Assembly (NCBI GenBank): GCA_029261715.1
Contig: JAJDAT010000051.1
Coordinates: forward strand, 1 to 64,000
Origin: Nitrospinia bacterium
GTDB lineage: Bacteria; Nitrospinota; Nitrospinia; Nitrospinales; JAJDAT01
DNA: 64,000 nt
Reading direction: 5' to 3'
Made by a program: the position numbers and the translations under genes. This document shows, piece by piece, positions 1-8,931 of this stretch (positions are counted from its first letter, which is position 1; the number at the start of each line of letters is the position of its first letter). The notes beneath the pieces were generated by a model, which worked only from the letters and a program-made list of their open reading frames with translations, had not been told where the DNA came from and made no database searches.

Positions 1-2916
1 TCCCGTAAGCGTTTGCAGGCAATTGTCCTCTTTCACGTCCCAAACGCGCACCGTATCGTCATAAGAACCGCTCGCGATTTGTCCCTCATACCAAGCTACG
101 GAATTAACAGAACTAGAATGTCCCGTAAGCGTTTGCAGGCAGTTCCCGCTCGAAGCGTCCCAAACACGCACGGTTTTATCATCAGAACCGCTCGCGATTT
201 GACCATCATGCCAAGCTACGGATCTAACAGAACCAGAATGTCCCTCCAAAACTTTTAATAAACTTCCATCCTGAAAATTCCTAATAAAAATGTTGCCGTC
301 TTGATCTCCGCTGGCTAATAAAGTTTTATTCTCATTGAAAGCCACGCAATATACGCTTCCCACATGCCCTAGTTGTACAACCGGATTGAGATTTAGATCT
401 TTCTTCACAACGCCAGGAATCACTAAATCGGGAAAACTCCTAATTCCCTCGGTAAAAGCTTCTGGATATACAGGCTCTACTCCCCTTATTCCCTGAACTC
501 TAGCCGTACTCAACTGCCCCCTATCTAAAACACATTCAATCAATTCTGCATCGCTTAAATTTGCGTCATCAAAGTTAGCACCAGTTAAATCCGCTTTTTC
601 TAAATAAACACATTCCAAATTGATTCCCTTTAATTGTGCATTTTGAAGTTTCGTTTTTATAGGGATCTCTTCTTTCATAAGATCGATTAATTCTTGCGGA
701 TCTTTAATCTCTGTTTCCATTTTTGCCCGATGCCGCACAAACCAATACAAGATTTGCAAGGCGTTTTCGGAAATACTTCTTACATAACCCTTCGTCAGCT
801 GTTCTCTTAATAATGAAGGAAGAAGTTTCTTAGCATCGATTTGCTCTAAAAAATAAATTACTTTTTGATTTAAAGTTGGCAAATCCAAAACCAATAATGG
901 GTTTTCGGATTCTTGAGATTCGACAATATCTCGAAATATTTTACGGGCTAGAAAATATTCGCCAAATGATTTGTGCATGAACGAAAAATTACCTTCTCCG
1001 TCGCGATTCAAAAATGAAGCCGCCTGCATATCTCCAGCGATATCGTCAATATCTTCTTTTTCTAAGGAAACCACTTCTTTTTCGACAAGACCCTTTATGA
1101 AAGAAGTCGTTTTCTCGAAATGAATAGAATCGCCTTGGTTTTTGAAAAACTCCCAGGCAAGATGAAACATCAGTTCTAAACGGGTTTTCCCATCTAATAT
1201 CCGATGGTTTTTGTCTTCTCTCTTAATCCATTCGTTGGTATAAGTTTCGTAAAGCCTAGCGGCGGTATATTCGCCTTCTCCCAACTGTTCTTTTTCTAAA
1301 GACTCCGTTATCATTTCCAAAAGCAGAGGCTGACCGGCTAACTCTTCCAAATTATGCGTATCTTGTATTATTTTCCAATCATCTGTAAACGAATCTCGCC
1401 TCGCTTTTTTGAGATAGAGTTTTATTTCATCTTTATCAAATTGTTGAAGATAAACCGCCTCGGCGTTTGATATTTCGCGCAAGCGTTTATAAAGTTCCGT
1501 TTCGGTTTTTCCAGTCAATAACCCTTCTTCTTTCCGGTTCTTAAAATAATGCGGTCTACAAGTGAGCAAGCATTTCCAGCCATTGATTGAAGCTTGAGCG
1601 AGTTTATTGAAATTATCTTTGGAAACTTCCCAACGAACGCGGTCGGCCATTTCGTCAAACGCGTCGAAGAAAATCACGACTTTTCCCAACCGTGCCAATA
1701 AATCAAACCCTCCATAAGAAAAATCCAAAAGTTTCTGCGATTCAAAATGGGCGGAAACGAGGCTTTTCAAGGTGATTTCCTGTTTCACTTCTTTAAGAGG
1801 AATCCATATCGGCGCCGGATGTCTAACGGGATCGCTCAAAAAATCTTTGGCCATGTTGTAAGACAAAAATTTTGTCAACCAGGTTTTACCAGTCCCCAAA
1901 TCTCCTAGAACAGTCAATAATCGTCTATCTGAGTCGCCCAACCATTTAGCGTAATGCGATATCATAGAAATAACGTTATCGTCGTTTTCGCGTTTAACTT
2001 TTGGACGAATATAGCGATCATATCCTCCCCACTTTTCTTGCACATCCTTTTCAAAGTTTTCAATCAGTTTTTCAGCGTATTCTTTCAAAGGAGCAAGATT
2101 TTGCAATAGATCGGCGTAACAAACACATCCGATATTTTTCTCTTTTAAATCTTTCGCCGCCTTTTTCTGAAAACCCTTTTCACAAACGACAATCCAATTA
2201 CTATCAGGAAAATCCGCTTTACCATTTTCAATACTATCTATTACCGATTCACAATCGTTTATTGTTAATGTTTCGTTAAAACTAACAGCAACCGCTTTCG
2301 CTTGTAGACCCATCGGGCCGTATTCAAAAGAAACAGCTCGATTGAATCCTGAAACTTCAACAATCTCAGGATCGTTTTCTTTAGCCTGGTAATAGTCAAG
2401 AAATTCTTTCTCGAAAGAATTTTCTTTGGGTTTTTCTTCTCGGCCTTTTCCAAATTTATGTTCTTTAAAGTATCCTTCTTCGTCGCGGAAAAGTTCTTCA
2501 TCCTTTTCTTCAATATCCAGAGTCTCAAGCAACGTCCTTAGCTTGAGATCAAAATCAACATTTTTTGAAAAATCGATATATTTAATTTCGTTAATTAAGG
2601 GAGGTAGTTGACATGCTTCAAGCAGTAAAGGAATTAGAGTGCGTTTTTCCCCGTCTGGGTCCTCTGCGATCTTCGCGTTATATTCCGCTTGAGTATATTT
2701 TTTTTGGAAGTAAATGGGAGTAGCAATAGCGATCATTTTTCTCGATAGTCTGATTCCATCGCTGATTTTCTTAGGTATTTTATTGCCCGGCTTGATATTC
2801 AAGTTATCAAACCAAATACGCACACCATTATTACGTAAAGCATCGGCAAGCTTTTTGGCAAACTCTTGGTCTTCGTGAGCGTAACTTATAAAAACGTCGT
2901 ATTGATATTCAGGCAT
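1..2916 (-). CDS. TIR-NACHT-pentapeptide-WD40 protein (C-terminus cut by window edge)
   Basis: Translating the minus strand from ATG 2914-2916 gives 972 codons open to the window edge. Residues 1-125 are a TIR domain (YDVFISYAHEDQEFA near the start, candidate NADase Glu78 in TQAE). A linker of unknown role follows, then a NACHT-type STAND ATPase with Walker A GDLGTGKT near residue 340 and Walker B VVIFFDAFDE near 418. After it comes the motif TCRPHYF and a helical region. Pentapeptide repeats lie at about 758-800 (ADLTGANFDDANLSDAEL) and WD40 repeats from about 845 to the edge (GHSGSVRSVAWHDGQIASGS, repeated). TIR domains of this kind typically hydrolyse NAD, NACHT modules oligomerise, and WD40 or pentapeptide repeats act as sensors. 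Together this suggests an anti-phage NLR-like protein, but the immune role is inferred. The gene is monocistronic here; no partner is visible upstream. Confidence 0.85.
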   Translation of the reverse strand, partial: MPEYQYDVFISYAHEDQEFAKKLADALRNNGVRIWFDNLNIKPGNKIPKKISDGIRLSRKMIAIATPIYFQKKYTQAEYNAKIAEDPDGEKRTLIPLLLEACQLPPLINEIKYIDFSKNVDFDLKLRTLLETLDIEEKDEELFRDEEGYFKEHKFGKGREEKPKENSFEKEFLDYYQAKENDPEIVEVSGFNRAVSFEYGPMGLQAKAVAVSFNETLTINDCESVIDSIENGKADFPDSNWIVVCEKGFQKKAAKDLKEKNIGCVCYADLLQNLAPLKEYAEKLIENFEKDVQEKWGGYDRYIRPKVKRENDDNVISMISHYAKWLGDSDRRLLTVLGDLGTGKTWLTKFLSYNMAKDFLSDPVRHPAPIWIPLKEVKQEITLKSLVSAHFESQKLLDFSYGGFDLLARLGKVVIFFDAFDEMADRVRWEVSKDNFNKLAQASINGWKCLLTCRPHYFKNRKEEGLLTGKTETELYKRLREISNAEAVYLQQFDKDEIKLYLKKARRDSFTDDWKIIQDTHNLEELAGQPLLLEMITESLEKEQLGEGEYTAARLYETYTNEWIKREDKNHRILDGKTRLELMFHLAWEFFKNQGDSIHFEKTTSFIKGLVEKEVVSLEKEDIDDIAGDMQAASFLNRDGEGNFSFMHKSFGEYFLARKIFRDIVESQESENPLLVLDLPTLNQKVIYFLEQIDAKKLLPSLLREQLTKGYVRSISENALQILYWFVRHRAKMETEIKDPQELIDLMKEEIPIKTKLQNAQLKGINLECVYLEKADLTGANFDDANLSDAELIECVLDRGQLSTARVQGIRGVEPVYPEAFTEGIRSFPDLVIPGVVKKDLNLNPVVQLGHVGSVYCVAFNENKTLLASGDQDGNIFIRNFQDGSLLKVLEGHSGSVRSVAWHDGQIASGSDDKTVRVWDASSGNCLQTLTGHSSSVNSVAWYEGQIASGSYDDTVRVWDVKEDNCLQTLTG

Positions 2917-3297
2917 AATTTAGTTTTTGATAAATTTATGAATACCAAATTCTACATTGAAACCACGTTTCTGCCAAGAGGGGATTTAGGAAGCGGAATT
3001 GTTGAGCGGTGGTCGCAATCAGAAGAACTTGTCACGAACTAAAACAGGGGAATTGCATTTCCAGAGTCTCCTAAGGACAAGGAGTTTATTTTATTGAATC
3101 GAGGCGAGATCCTTCACCTATACTTGCGTATAGCTTCAGGAAGACACGCTGTGGGGAACATGAAATCCTAGTCCTCAATCAATCAACAGGCGAAGTCAGT
3201 TTGACGCTCAATGTGACAATTATTAATCTTTTTATATTCCCTTCATCTCTGTTCATAGAGAGTGACATTTGAGGAGTAACTGGTTAAAATATTAATT
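2917..3297. other. Intergenic region with one dispersed repeat
   Basis: This holds the divergent promoters of the TIR-NACHT gene and the CBS gene. No ORF or RNA gene was recognised. The only structured element is the repeat at 3092-3155. Confidence 0.6.
3092..3155. repeat. Dispersed REP-like hairpin repeat, copy 1
   Basis: About 60 bp starting GAATCGAGGCGAGATCC, with an internal hairpin at 3118-3133 (arms CTATAC/GTATAG) and a distal part AAGACACGCTGT. It is closely related to 50382-50443, whose hairpin arms are CGATAC/GTATCG. The paired change keeps the stem. Related sequences lie near 36700, 38470, 42688 and 47990. Confidence 0.7.
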
Positions 3298-3690
3298 ATG
3301 GATTCTGTTAAAAATTATATTGTTCGAGAACTCGTTAGTATCGACTCCGAAGCGATTGTCGCGGAAGCGGCGATTAAAATGGAAAAAGAAAAGGTAGGAT
3401 CTCTTCTAGTAACGAAAAAAAATAAAATCGTCGGTATTCTCACCGAAGGCGATTTATCGCGAAGAGTAATGGCTAAAGAGTTACCTCCTCTCGACACAGA
3501 GGTGAGACGCATCATGTCCAGCCCATTAATAAGCGTTCCCAGCGATACCTCCATGCCTGCCGCTTTTTTAGTAATGATCGAAAAAAACTTGAGACATTTG
3601 ACCGTCACCGAAGATGACAAAATCATTGGCATGTTGTCCATGAAAGGTTTTGGACAATACTACACCGACAAGTTTTATAAGAAAAAATAA
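3298..3690 (+). CDS. CBS domain-pair protein
   Basis: A 130-residue protein made almost wholly of two CBS motifs (about residues 8-60 and 72-125). Typical signatures are visible: GSLLVTKKNKIVGILTEGDL in the first and RHLTVTEDDKIIGMLSMKGF in the second. Stand-alone CBS pairs bind adenine nucleotides and act as energy or redox sensors for a partner that is not evident here. It starts at an ATG without a strong Shine-Dalgarno sequence. No operon partner: the kinase gene begins over 600 bp downstream. Confidence 0.9.
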   Translation: MDSVKNYIVRELVSIDSEAIVAEAAIKMEKEKVGSLLVTKKNKIVGILTEGDLSRRVMAKELPPLDTEVRRIMSSPLISVPSDTSMPAAFLVMIEKNLRHLTVTEDDKIIGMLSMKGFGQYYTDKFYKKK

Positions 3691-4315
3691 GCTCTAAATA
3701 AATCTCATTTATAAATAAAAAATAGGCTGGATGAAAGCCAATGGGAGGGATCTTTTTTCACTACCCTCAAAATAAAAACTGTAGTCGTTCGATGGACATT
3801 AAAAAAATAATCTTAGAAAAGAAACGCTTTATCTGATAACTGAATCCAACCAGTAAAATTAGAACCGGCCGACCCATTGGTTACAAATCAGAGTCGGCGT
3901 ACTGAATAAATTTCAGCCACTCATAAAAACTTTCCCTACCGCCAAAACACATGTGGACAAGTTTCATAACATGCTAGCTTTTTAACTTGGCTTTCCAATT
4001 CTTTTGATCTCTCAAACTCCTCCAGACATTCTATTGATTCCAAGATATCTATCTAGTTCTTATTAATCAGCATTGTAAGCCTCAAAAACTCGGTCACATT
4101 ATTGTTAATTTTGACCTAATCAGAAAGCAACCCACCACCCCAAAAGAGCCATAACTCATTTTTTTTCAACAGCATCAACGGGAAAGATTAAGCGTATTAC
4201 ATACACACTAAATATATCCCCCTTAGGGCTCTATCCTTTTGTTTTTATTCTGATATCTTTAAATAATATATCTTTTGGATTATCGAAAATAACAACACTC
4301 TTTTTGGAATGCGAA
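3691..4315. other. Long A+T-rich intergenic region
   Basis: No coding potential, RNA gene or strong terminator was recognised in these 625 bases. It presumably carries the promoter of the hybrid kinase gene. The length and base bias fit a long leader, but nothing diagnostic is seen. Confidence 0.5.
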
Positions 4316-7300
4316 ATGGATTTCAAGCAGTTCACTTCTGTTCTCAGCTTGATTAAACCTGAGGACTTTATGCCTCATGGTCAGTGTTTGCTTTGGGCGC
4401 AGGATTTGTTAGCGCTCCATGTAGGGTCAGATATTGGCATAACATTAGCCTACCTTTCTATTGCCGTTGCGCTAACTCAATTGACTCTTAAAAGAAGAGA
4501 TTTGATATTTAGGAGAGACTTTGCGTTATTTGGTCTTTTTATTTTTCTCTGCGGAACGACTCATTTAGTCAGCGTAATAACAATTTGGAAACCTCTTTAC
4601 TGGTTGGAAGGTTGGATAAAATTAAGCACAAGTATTGTTTCCATTATTACAGCAATCCTCATTTGGCCATTACTTCCAAAGGCTATAGCTCTACCCAGTC
4701 CGCAATTTTTAAAAAACATGAATGAACAGTTAAAAAAAGAAATTGAAGAAAGGGTTCGCTCCGAAAAAGCTTTACGAGATACTCAAAACTCGTTAGAGGC
4801 AGTAGTTAAGGAAAGAACAAAGGAATTAGAAAAGTCCTTACTTAGAAATAACCTTATTCTAAATTCAGCTGGTGAGGGAATTATTGGGCTTAATAACCAA
4901 GGGGAAACAACATTCTTGAACCCTGCCGGAGCCAATATGTTGGGTTACCAAGTAAACGAGCTCATCGGAAAACCATTGCTTCAGTTTTTGCAACCCAACA
5001 ATTCTGATGAAACTCCACTTATTCAAGAAAAAGACAATATTGCCACAATAATCAAAGAGAAAAAAACATTTCGCAAAAATGATGCGATTTTTTGGAAAAA
5101 AGATGGAGCTAAGTTCCATGTCGAATACTTTAGTAATCCCATTCAAGAAAATGAAAACATTATTGGAACGGTTTTAACATTTAAAGATATTACGAATAGA
5201 TTAATTCAAGAACAAGAGATTAAGGAAAATGAAGCTCGAATTAAAGCGGTATTGGAAAATGTTGTTGATGGAATTATCACCATCGACGAGGAAGGAACCG
5301 TCGAGCGTTTCAATCCTGCAGCGGAATCAATTTTTGGATATAGCTCAGAGGAAGTGATTGGAAACAATATCAAGATGTTGATGCCCGAACCTTTCCATGC
5401 TGAACACGATCAATATTTAGAAAATTATTTAAAAACTGGAAAAGCTCAAATTATAGGATTAGGACGCGAAGTAATAGGTCTCAAAAAAAACGGAGATCAG
5501 TTCCCCTGTGATTTAGGGATTAGCGAAGTGTGGGTGGAAAACCAAAGGTTATTCACGGGAATTATTCGAGACACTTCGGAGAGAAAACTATCTGAACAAA
5601 AAATTAAAGATAGCGAAAACAGAGCCAAAGCGGTATTGGAAAATGTTGTTGATGGAATCATCACCATCGATGAGGAAGGAACCGTCGAACGATTCAATCC
5701 TGCCGCAGAATCTATTTTTGGCTACACCGCAGAGGAAGTCATTGGAAACAACATCAAAATGTTGATGCCAGAACCTTTCCATGCTGAACACGATCAATAT
5801 TTAAAAAATTATTTAAACACGGAAAAAGCCCAAATTATAGGATTAGGGCGCGAAGTAATAGGACTGAAGAAAAACGGAGATCAGTTTCCTTGCGATTTAG
5901 GGATTAGCGAAGTGTGGGTAGAAGACCAACGATTATTCACCGGAATTATTCGAGACATTTCTGAGCGAAAACTATCTGAACAAAAAGTTAAAGACAGCGA
6001 AAACAGAGTCAAAACCGTATTAGAAAATGTTGTTGATGGAATCATCACCATCGATGAAGCAGGAACCGTCGAACGATTCAATCCTGCGGCCGAATCTATT
6101 TTTGGGTACACCGCAGAGGAAATCATAGGAAACAACATCAAGATGTTAATGCCAGAACCTTTCCATGCCGAACACGATCAATATTTAGAAAATTATCTAA
6201 AGACTGGAAAGGCTCAGATTATAGGATTAGGGCGTCAAGTAATCGGACTGAAGAAAAATGGAGATCAGTTTCCTTGCGATTTAGGGATTAGCGAAGTGTG
6301 GGTAGAAGACCAACGATTATTCACCGGAATTATTCGCAATATCTCAGAGAGAAGAAATGCAGAAAAATTATTGGAAGAGGCTCGAATCGAAGCGATTTCT
6401 GCAAACCAAGCTAAAAGTATTTTTTTGGCTAATATGAGCCATGAGATAAGAACCCCAATGAATGCTATTTTGGGTTATTCCCAAATTTTACTAAGAAATA
6501 GAGAATTAAGCCCAGGCCAAAAGGAAGGCCTAGAAACTATCTCAAGAAGCGGGAATAACTTATTGGAACTAATCAATGACATATTAGATATTTCGAAAAT
6601 TGAAGCAGGTCAAATGACATTCAACCGTATTGATTTTGACTTGACGAGTCTTTTAACCGGTATTCATTCTTTATTTAAAGTGTCTTGTGCTGACAAGTTT
6701 TTATCATGGAAAATCAAAAATTTTGATCATTCCGTTTTTGTTCATAGCGACGAAGTAAAAATCCGCCAAATCCTAATAAATTTGGTCGGAAACGCGGTTA
6801 AATTCACAGAAGAGGGAAGTGTTTATTTAAGTGTAGATCAAGAAAAAGACAACATGTTTCGGTTTGAGATTAAAGATACAGGACTAGGTATTCCCGCTGA
6901 AAATCACGAGTCTATTTTTGAGCCTTTTCGACAAGACGAAGGAGGATTTAAAAAGGGCGGCACAGGGCTGGGTCTGGCAATCAGCAAAAAGCAATCCGAA
7001 CTTATGGGAGGAAAAATAACTCTCGAATCAACTGTTGGGAAAGGGTCAACTTTTACTTTGACGTTACCTCTACCTCCTGCAAAAAAAGAAGTGGCGGAGC
7101 GAACAAAACGTAACAATAAAGTTATACGTTTAAAGGAAATCTATACAGTTAAAGCTTTAGTAGTTGACGATGTAAAAGAAAATAGAGACGTCTTAACAAA
7201 ATTATTAGAAGATGTAGATATAAAAGTTATCGAAGCGAAAAATGGCAAAGCTGGCATTGAACAGTTTAAGCAAGAGAGCCCCGATATCGTATTCATGGAT

Positions 7301-7774
7301 ATTCGGATGCCAGTTATGGATGGATTAGAAGCTATTCGCCTATTAAAACAGGATTATTCCGACAAAGAACTGAAGATCGTTGTTGTTTCCGCTTCTGTTT
7401 TAAAACATGAACAGGAAAGATATGAGGCTTTGGGATGTCAAGAAATATTACTAAAACCATTTCGATCCGATCAAGTATTTGCAAGCATTCAAAAAATGTT
7501 AGATGTAGAGTTTGAATACGATGAAGATATAAACGAAGATCAACAAGAAGTTGAAATCGATTTATTCAAAATCAAAATTCCAAAAAATACTATTTCCAAT
7601 ATTAAAGAAGCAAGTACAGTCTGCAACCTCACTTTACTAGCCCAATGTTTTAAAAGCATAAAGCCTAATAACAAAGACGAAACCGCCTTTTTAAATAAGT
7701 TAGTTAGATATACATCCTCCTATAATATGGAAGCGATAATTAAACTTTTAAAAGATCTAGAAGATGCCTCTTAA
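4316..7774 (+). CDS. Hybrid histidine kinase with ethylene-receptor-like sensor and three FixL-type heme PAS domains
   Basis: About 1152 residues from ATG 4316 (GGA seven bases upstream; TTG 4304 is an alternative). Residues 25-125 are three membrane helices resembling the ethylene-binding domain of plant ETR1 and cyanobacterial homologues: LLWAQDLLALHVGSD, AYLSIA and FIFLCGTTHL. The Cys79 and His83 pair has the four-residue spacing of the ETR1 copper ligands, and Asp39 matches ETR1 Asp25. A coiled linker and a PAS (about 178-300) follow. Next come three near-identical 128-residue PAS units starting at about 310, 438 and 566. Each has the FixL heme features: proximal His (364, 492, 620) in AEHDQYL and, exactly 20 residues on, Arg in IIGLGR. 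Then HisKA (MSHEIRTPMNAILG, His about 709), HATPase and a receiver with Asp995 in FMDIRMPVMDG. The C-terminal tail is unassigned. It is probably a membrane gas or redox sensor. It overlaps the next gene by 11 bp. Confidence 0.9.
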   Translation: MDFKQFTSVLSLIKPEDFMPHGQCLLWAQDLLALHVGSDIGITLAYLSIAVALTQLTLKRRDLIFRRDFALFGLFIFLCGTTHLVSVITIWKPLYWLEGWIKLSTSIVSIITAILIWPLLPKAIALPSPQFLKNMNEQLKKEIEERVRSEKALRDTQNSLEAVVKERTKELEKSLLRNNLILNSAGEGIIGLNNQGETTFLNPAGANMLGYQVNELIGKPLLQFLQPNNSDETPLIQEKDNIATIIKEKKTFRKNDAIFWKKDGAKFHVEYFSNPIQENENIIGTVLTFKDITNRLIQEQEIKENEARIKAVLENVVDGIITIDEEGTVERFNPAAESIFGYSSEEVIGNNIKMLMPEPFHAEHDQYLENYLKTGKAQIIGLGREVIGLKKNGDQFPCDLGISEVWVENQRLFTGIIRDTSERKLSEQKIKDSENRAKAVLENVVDGIITIDEEGTVERFNPAAESIFGYTAEEVIGNNIKMLMPEPFHAEHDQYLKNYLNTEKAQIIGLGREVIGLKKNGDQFPCDLGISEVWVEDQRLFTGIIRDISERKLSEQKVKDSENRVKTVLENVVDGIITIDEAGTVERFNPAAESIFGYTAEEIIGNNIKMLMPEPFHAEHDQYLENYLKTGKAQIIGLGRQVIGLKKNGDQFPCDLGISEVWVEDQRLFTGIIRNISERRNAEKLLEEARIEAISANQAKSIFLANMSHEIRTPMNAILGYSQILLRNRELSPGQKEGLETISRSGNNLLELINDILDISKIEAGQMTFNRIDFDLTSLLTGIHSLFKVSCADKFLSWKIKNFDHSVFVHSDEVKIRQILINLVGNAVKFTEEGSVYLSVDQEKDNMFRFEIKDTGLGIPAENHESIFEPFRQDEGGFKKGGTGLGLAISKKQSELMGGKITLESTVGKGSTFTLTLPLPPAKKEVAERTKRNNKVIRLKEIYTVKALVVDDVKENRDVLTKLLEDVDIKVIEAKNGKAGIEQFKQESPDIVFMDIRMPVMDGLEAIRLLKQDYSDKELKIVVVSASVLKHEQERYEALGCQEILLKPFRSDQVFASIQKMLDVEFEYDEDINEDQQEVEIDLFKIKIPKNTISNIKEASTVCNLTLLAQCFKSIKPNNKDETAFLNKLVRYTSSYNMEAIIKLLKDLEDAS
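5246..6360 (+). repeat. Three tandem 384-bp in-frame repeats encoding heme PAS domains
   Basis: Units start at 5246, 5630 and 6014, a constant 384-bp (128-codon) period. They are nearly identical at DNA level, including silent positions (for example AATGTTGTTGATGGAAT in all three), so they arose by recent duplication or are kept alike by recombination. The last unit diverges at its 3' end where the linker to the kinase begins. Confidence 0.9.
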
Positions 7775-8921
7775 TACAAAAGATTTAAATGGAATCAAGG
7801 TTTTAATTGTGGACGACACTCCAGCTAATATCGATGTTTTACATAATATTTTAAACGATCAAGGCTTTCAAATAGCAGTTGCCTTAAGTGGAGAGCAAGG
7901 GCTGAGTTACGCTCCTCAATTCAACCCTGATTTGATCTTGCTAGATATTATGATGCCAGGAATAGATGGTTTTGAAACTTGTAAGAGATTAAAATCAAAC
8001 GACCCCACAAAAGACATTCCTGTTATTTTTTTGACTGCTAAAACTGAAAGCGAAGATATCGTCAAAGGCTTTAAACTCGGAGCGGTGGATTACATTACAA
8101 AGCCTTTTCAACATGAAGAAGTGCTTGTCCGCATAGAAACACATTCTAACTTAAGACAAACGACTAAAAAAAACGAACGATTGATTAAAGAGTTGAAAGA
8201 AGCCATTTCTCTTTTAAATGAAGCCCAAAAAGAAAATATAGCCAAATCTGAATTCATGTCAAGAATGAGTCACGAATTACGCACGCCTATGCATGCAATC
8301 CTAGGTTTTTCGCAATTACTAGAACAGAGCAAATATATTCAAGAAAATGACAACGATCGAGAGAGTGTTACAGAAATTTTGAAAGCTGGGAAACATTTGC
8401 TCTCACTGATAAATAATGTCTTAGATTTTTCACAAATTGAAATTGATGCGTATAAAAACAACTTAAAAGAAGTTTGTCTTTTTGAAATCGTTAAAGATGT
8501 AACAACCCCCAATCATCCGCAAGCCGATCTATTAAAAATCAAAATCGTGAATAATATTTCTAAAGACAATAAAACCACTGTAAATGGCGATCCAAAATTA
8601 TTACATCAAATACTAGAAATCTTTTTAAAAAATGCCATTAAATATAACAAAGAAAATGGAACAGTAACGATTGAACAGAATATAAGCGAAGATGGAGCTT
8701 TATCTTTATCGGTAATGAATACGGGTGAGAACATTCCCGAAGATATGTTAAAAAAAGTATTTGAACCTTTTTTTCGTTTAGAAACCCATAAAGACTCAAG
8801 CGATGGGATTGGAATGGGACTCGCCTTAGCTAAAAAATTTGCCGAACTCATGGGCGGAATCGTTTCGGCAAAGAACCTACCCAATGGATGTTCTTTTAAT
8901 CTAAAAATGCCCCTGAACTAA
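7764..8921 (+). CDS. Response regulator-histidine kinase (receiver-HisKA-HATPase)
   Basis: A 385-residue soluble protein. The receiver is at 10-130 (VLIVDDTPAN; phospho-acceptor Asp61 in LILLDIMMPGIDG; Lys in ITKPF). A coiled linker leads to HisKA with His170 in MSRMSHELRTPMHAILG, then HATPase with the G box DGIGMGLALAKKFAELMGG. There is no transmembrane or other sensor domain. It probably receives phosphate from the preceding hybrid kinase through its receiver, which would modulate its own kinase. The ATG overlaps the end of the upstream gene by 11 bp, so the two are translationally coupled. The true output regulator is not adjacent. Confidence 0.9.
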   Translation: MPLNTKDLNGIKVLIVDDTPANIDVLHNILNDQGFQIAVALSGEQGLSYAPQFNPDLILLDIMMPGIDGFETCKRLKSNDPTKDIPVIFLTAKTESEDIVKGFKLGAVDYITKPFQHEEVLVRIETHSNLRQTTKKNERLIKELKEAISLLNEAQKENIAKSEFMSRMSHELRTPMHAILGFSQLLEQSKYIQENDNDRESVTEILKAGKHLLSLINNVLDFSQIEIDAYKNNLKEVCLFEIVKDVTTPNHPQADLLKIKIVNNISKDNKTTVNGDPKLLHQILEIFLKNAIKYNKENGTVTIEQNISEDGALSLSVMNTGENIPEDMLKKVFEPFFRLETHKDSSDGIGMGLALAKKFAELMGGIVSAKNLPNGCSFNLKMPLN

Positions 8922-8931
8922 TAAACGTTCA

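Noticed and set aside
13-258. Plus-strand ORF over the WD40 repeats
   Set aside because: It is antisense to repetitive WD40 coding DNA; its own peptide repeats only because the real gene does.
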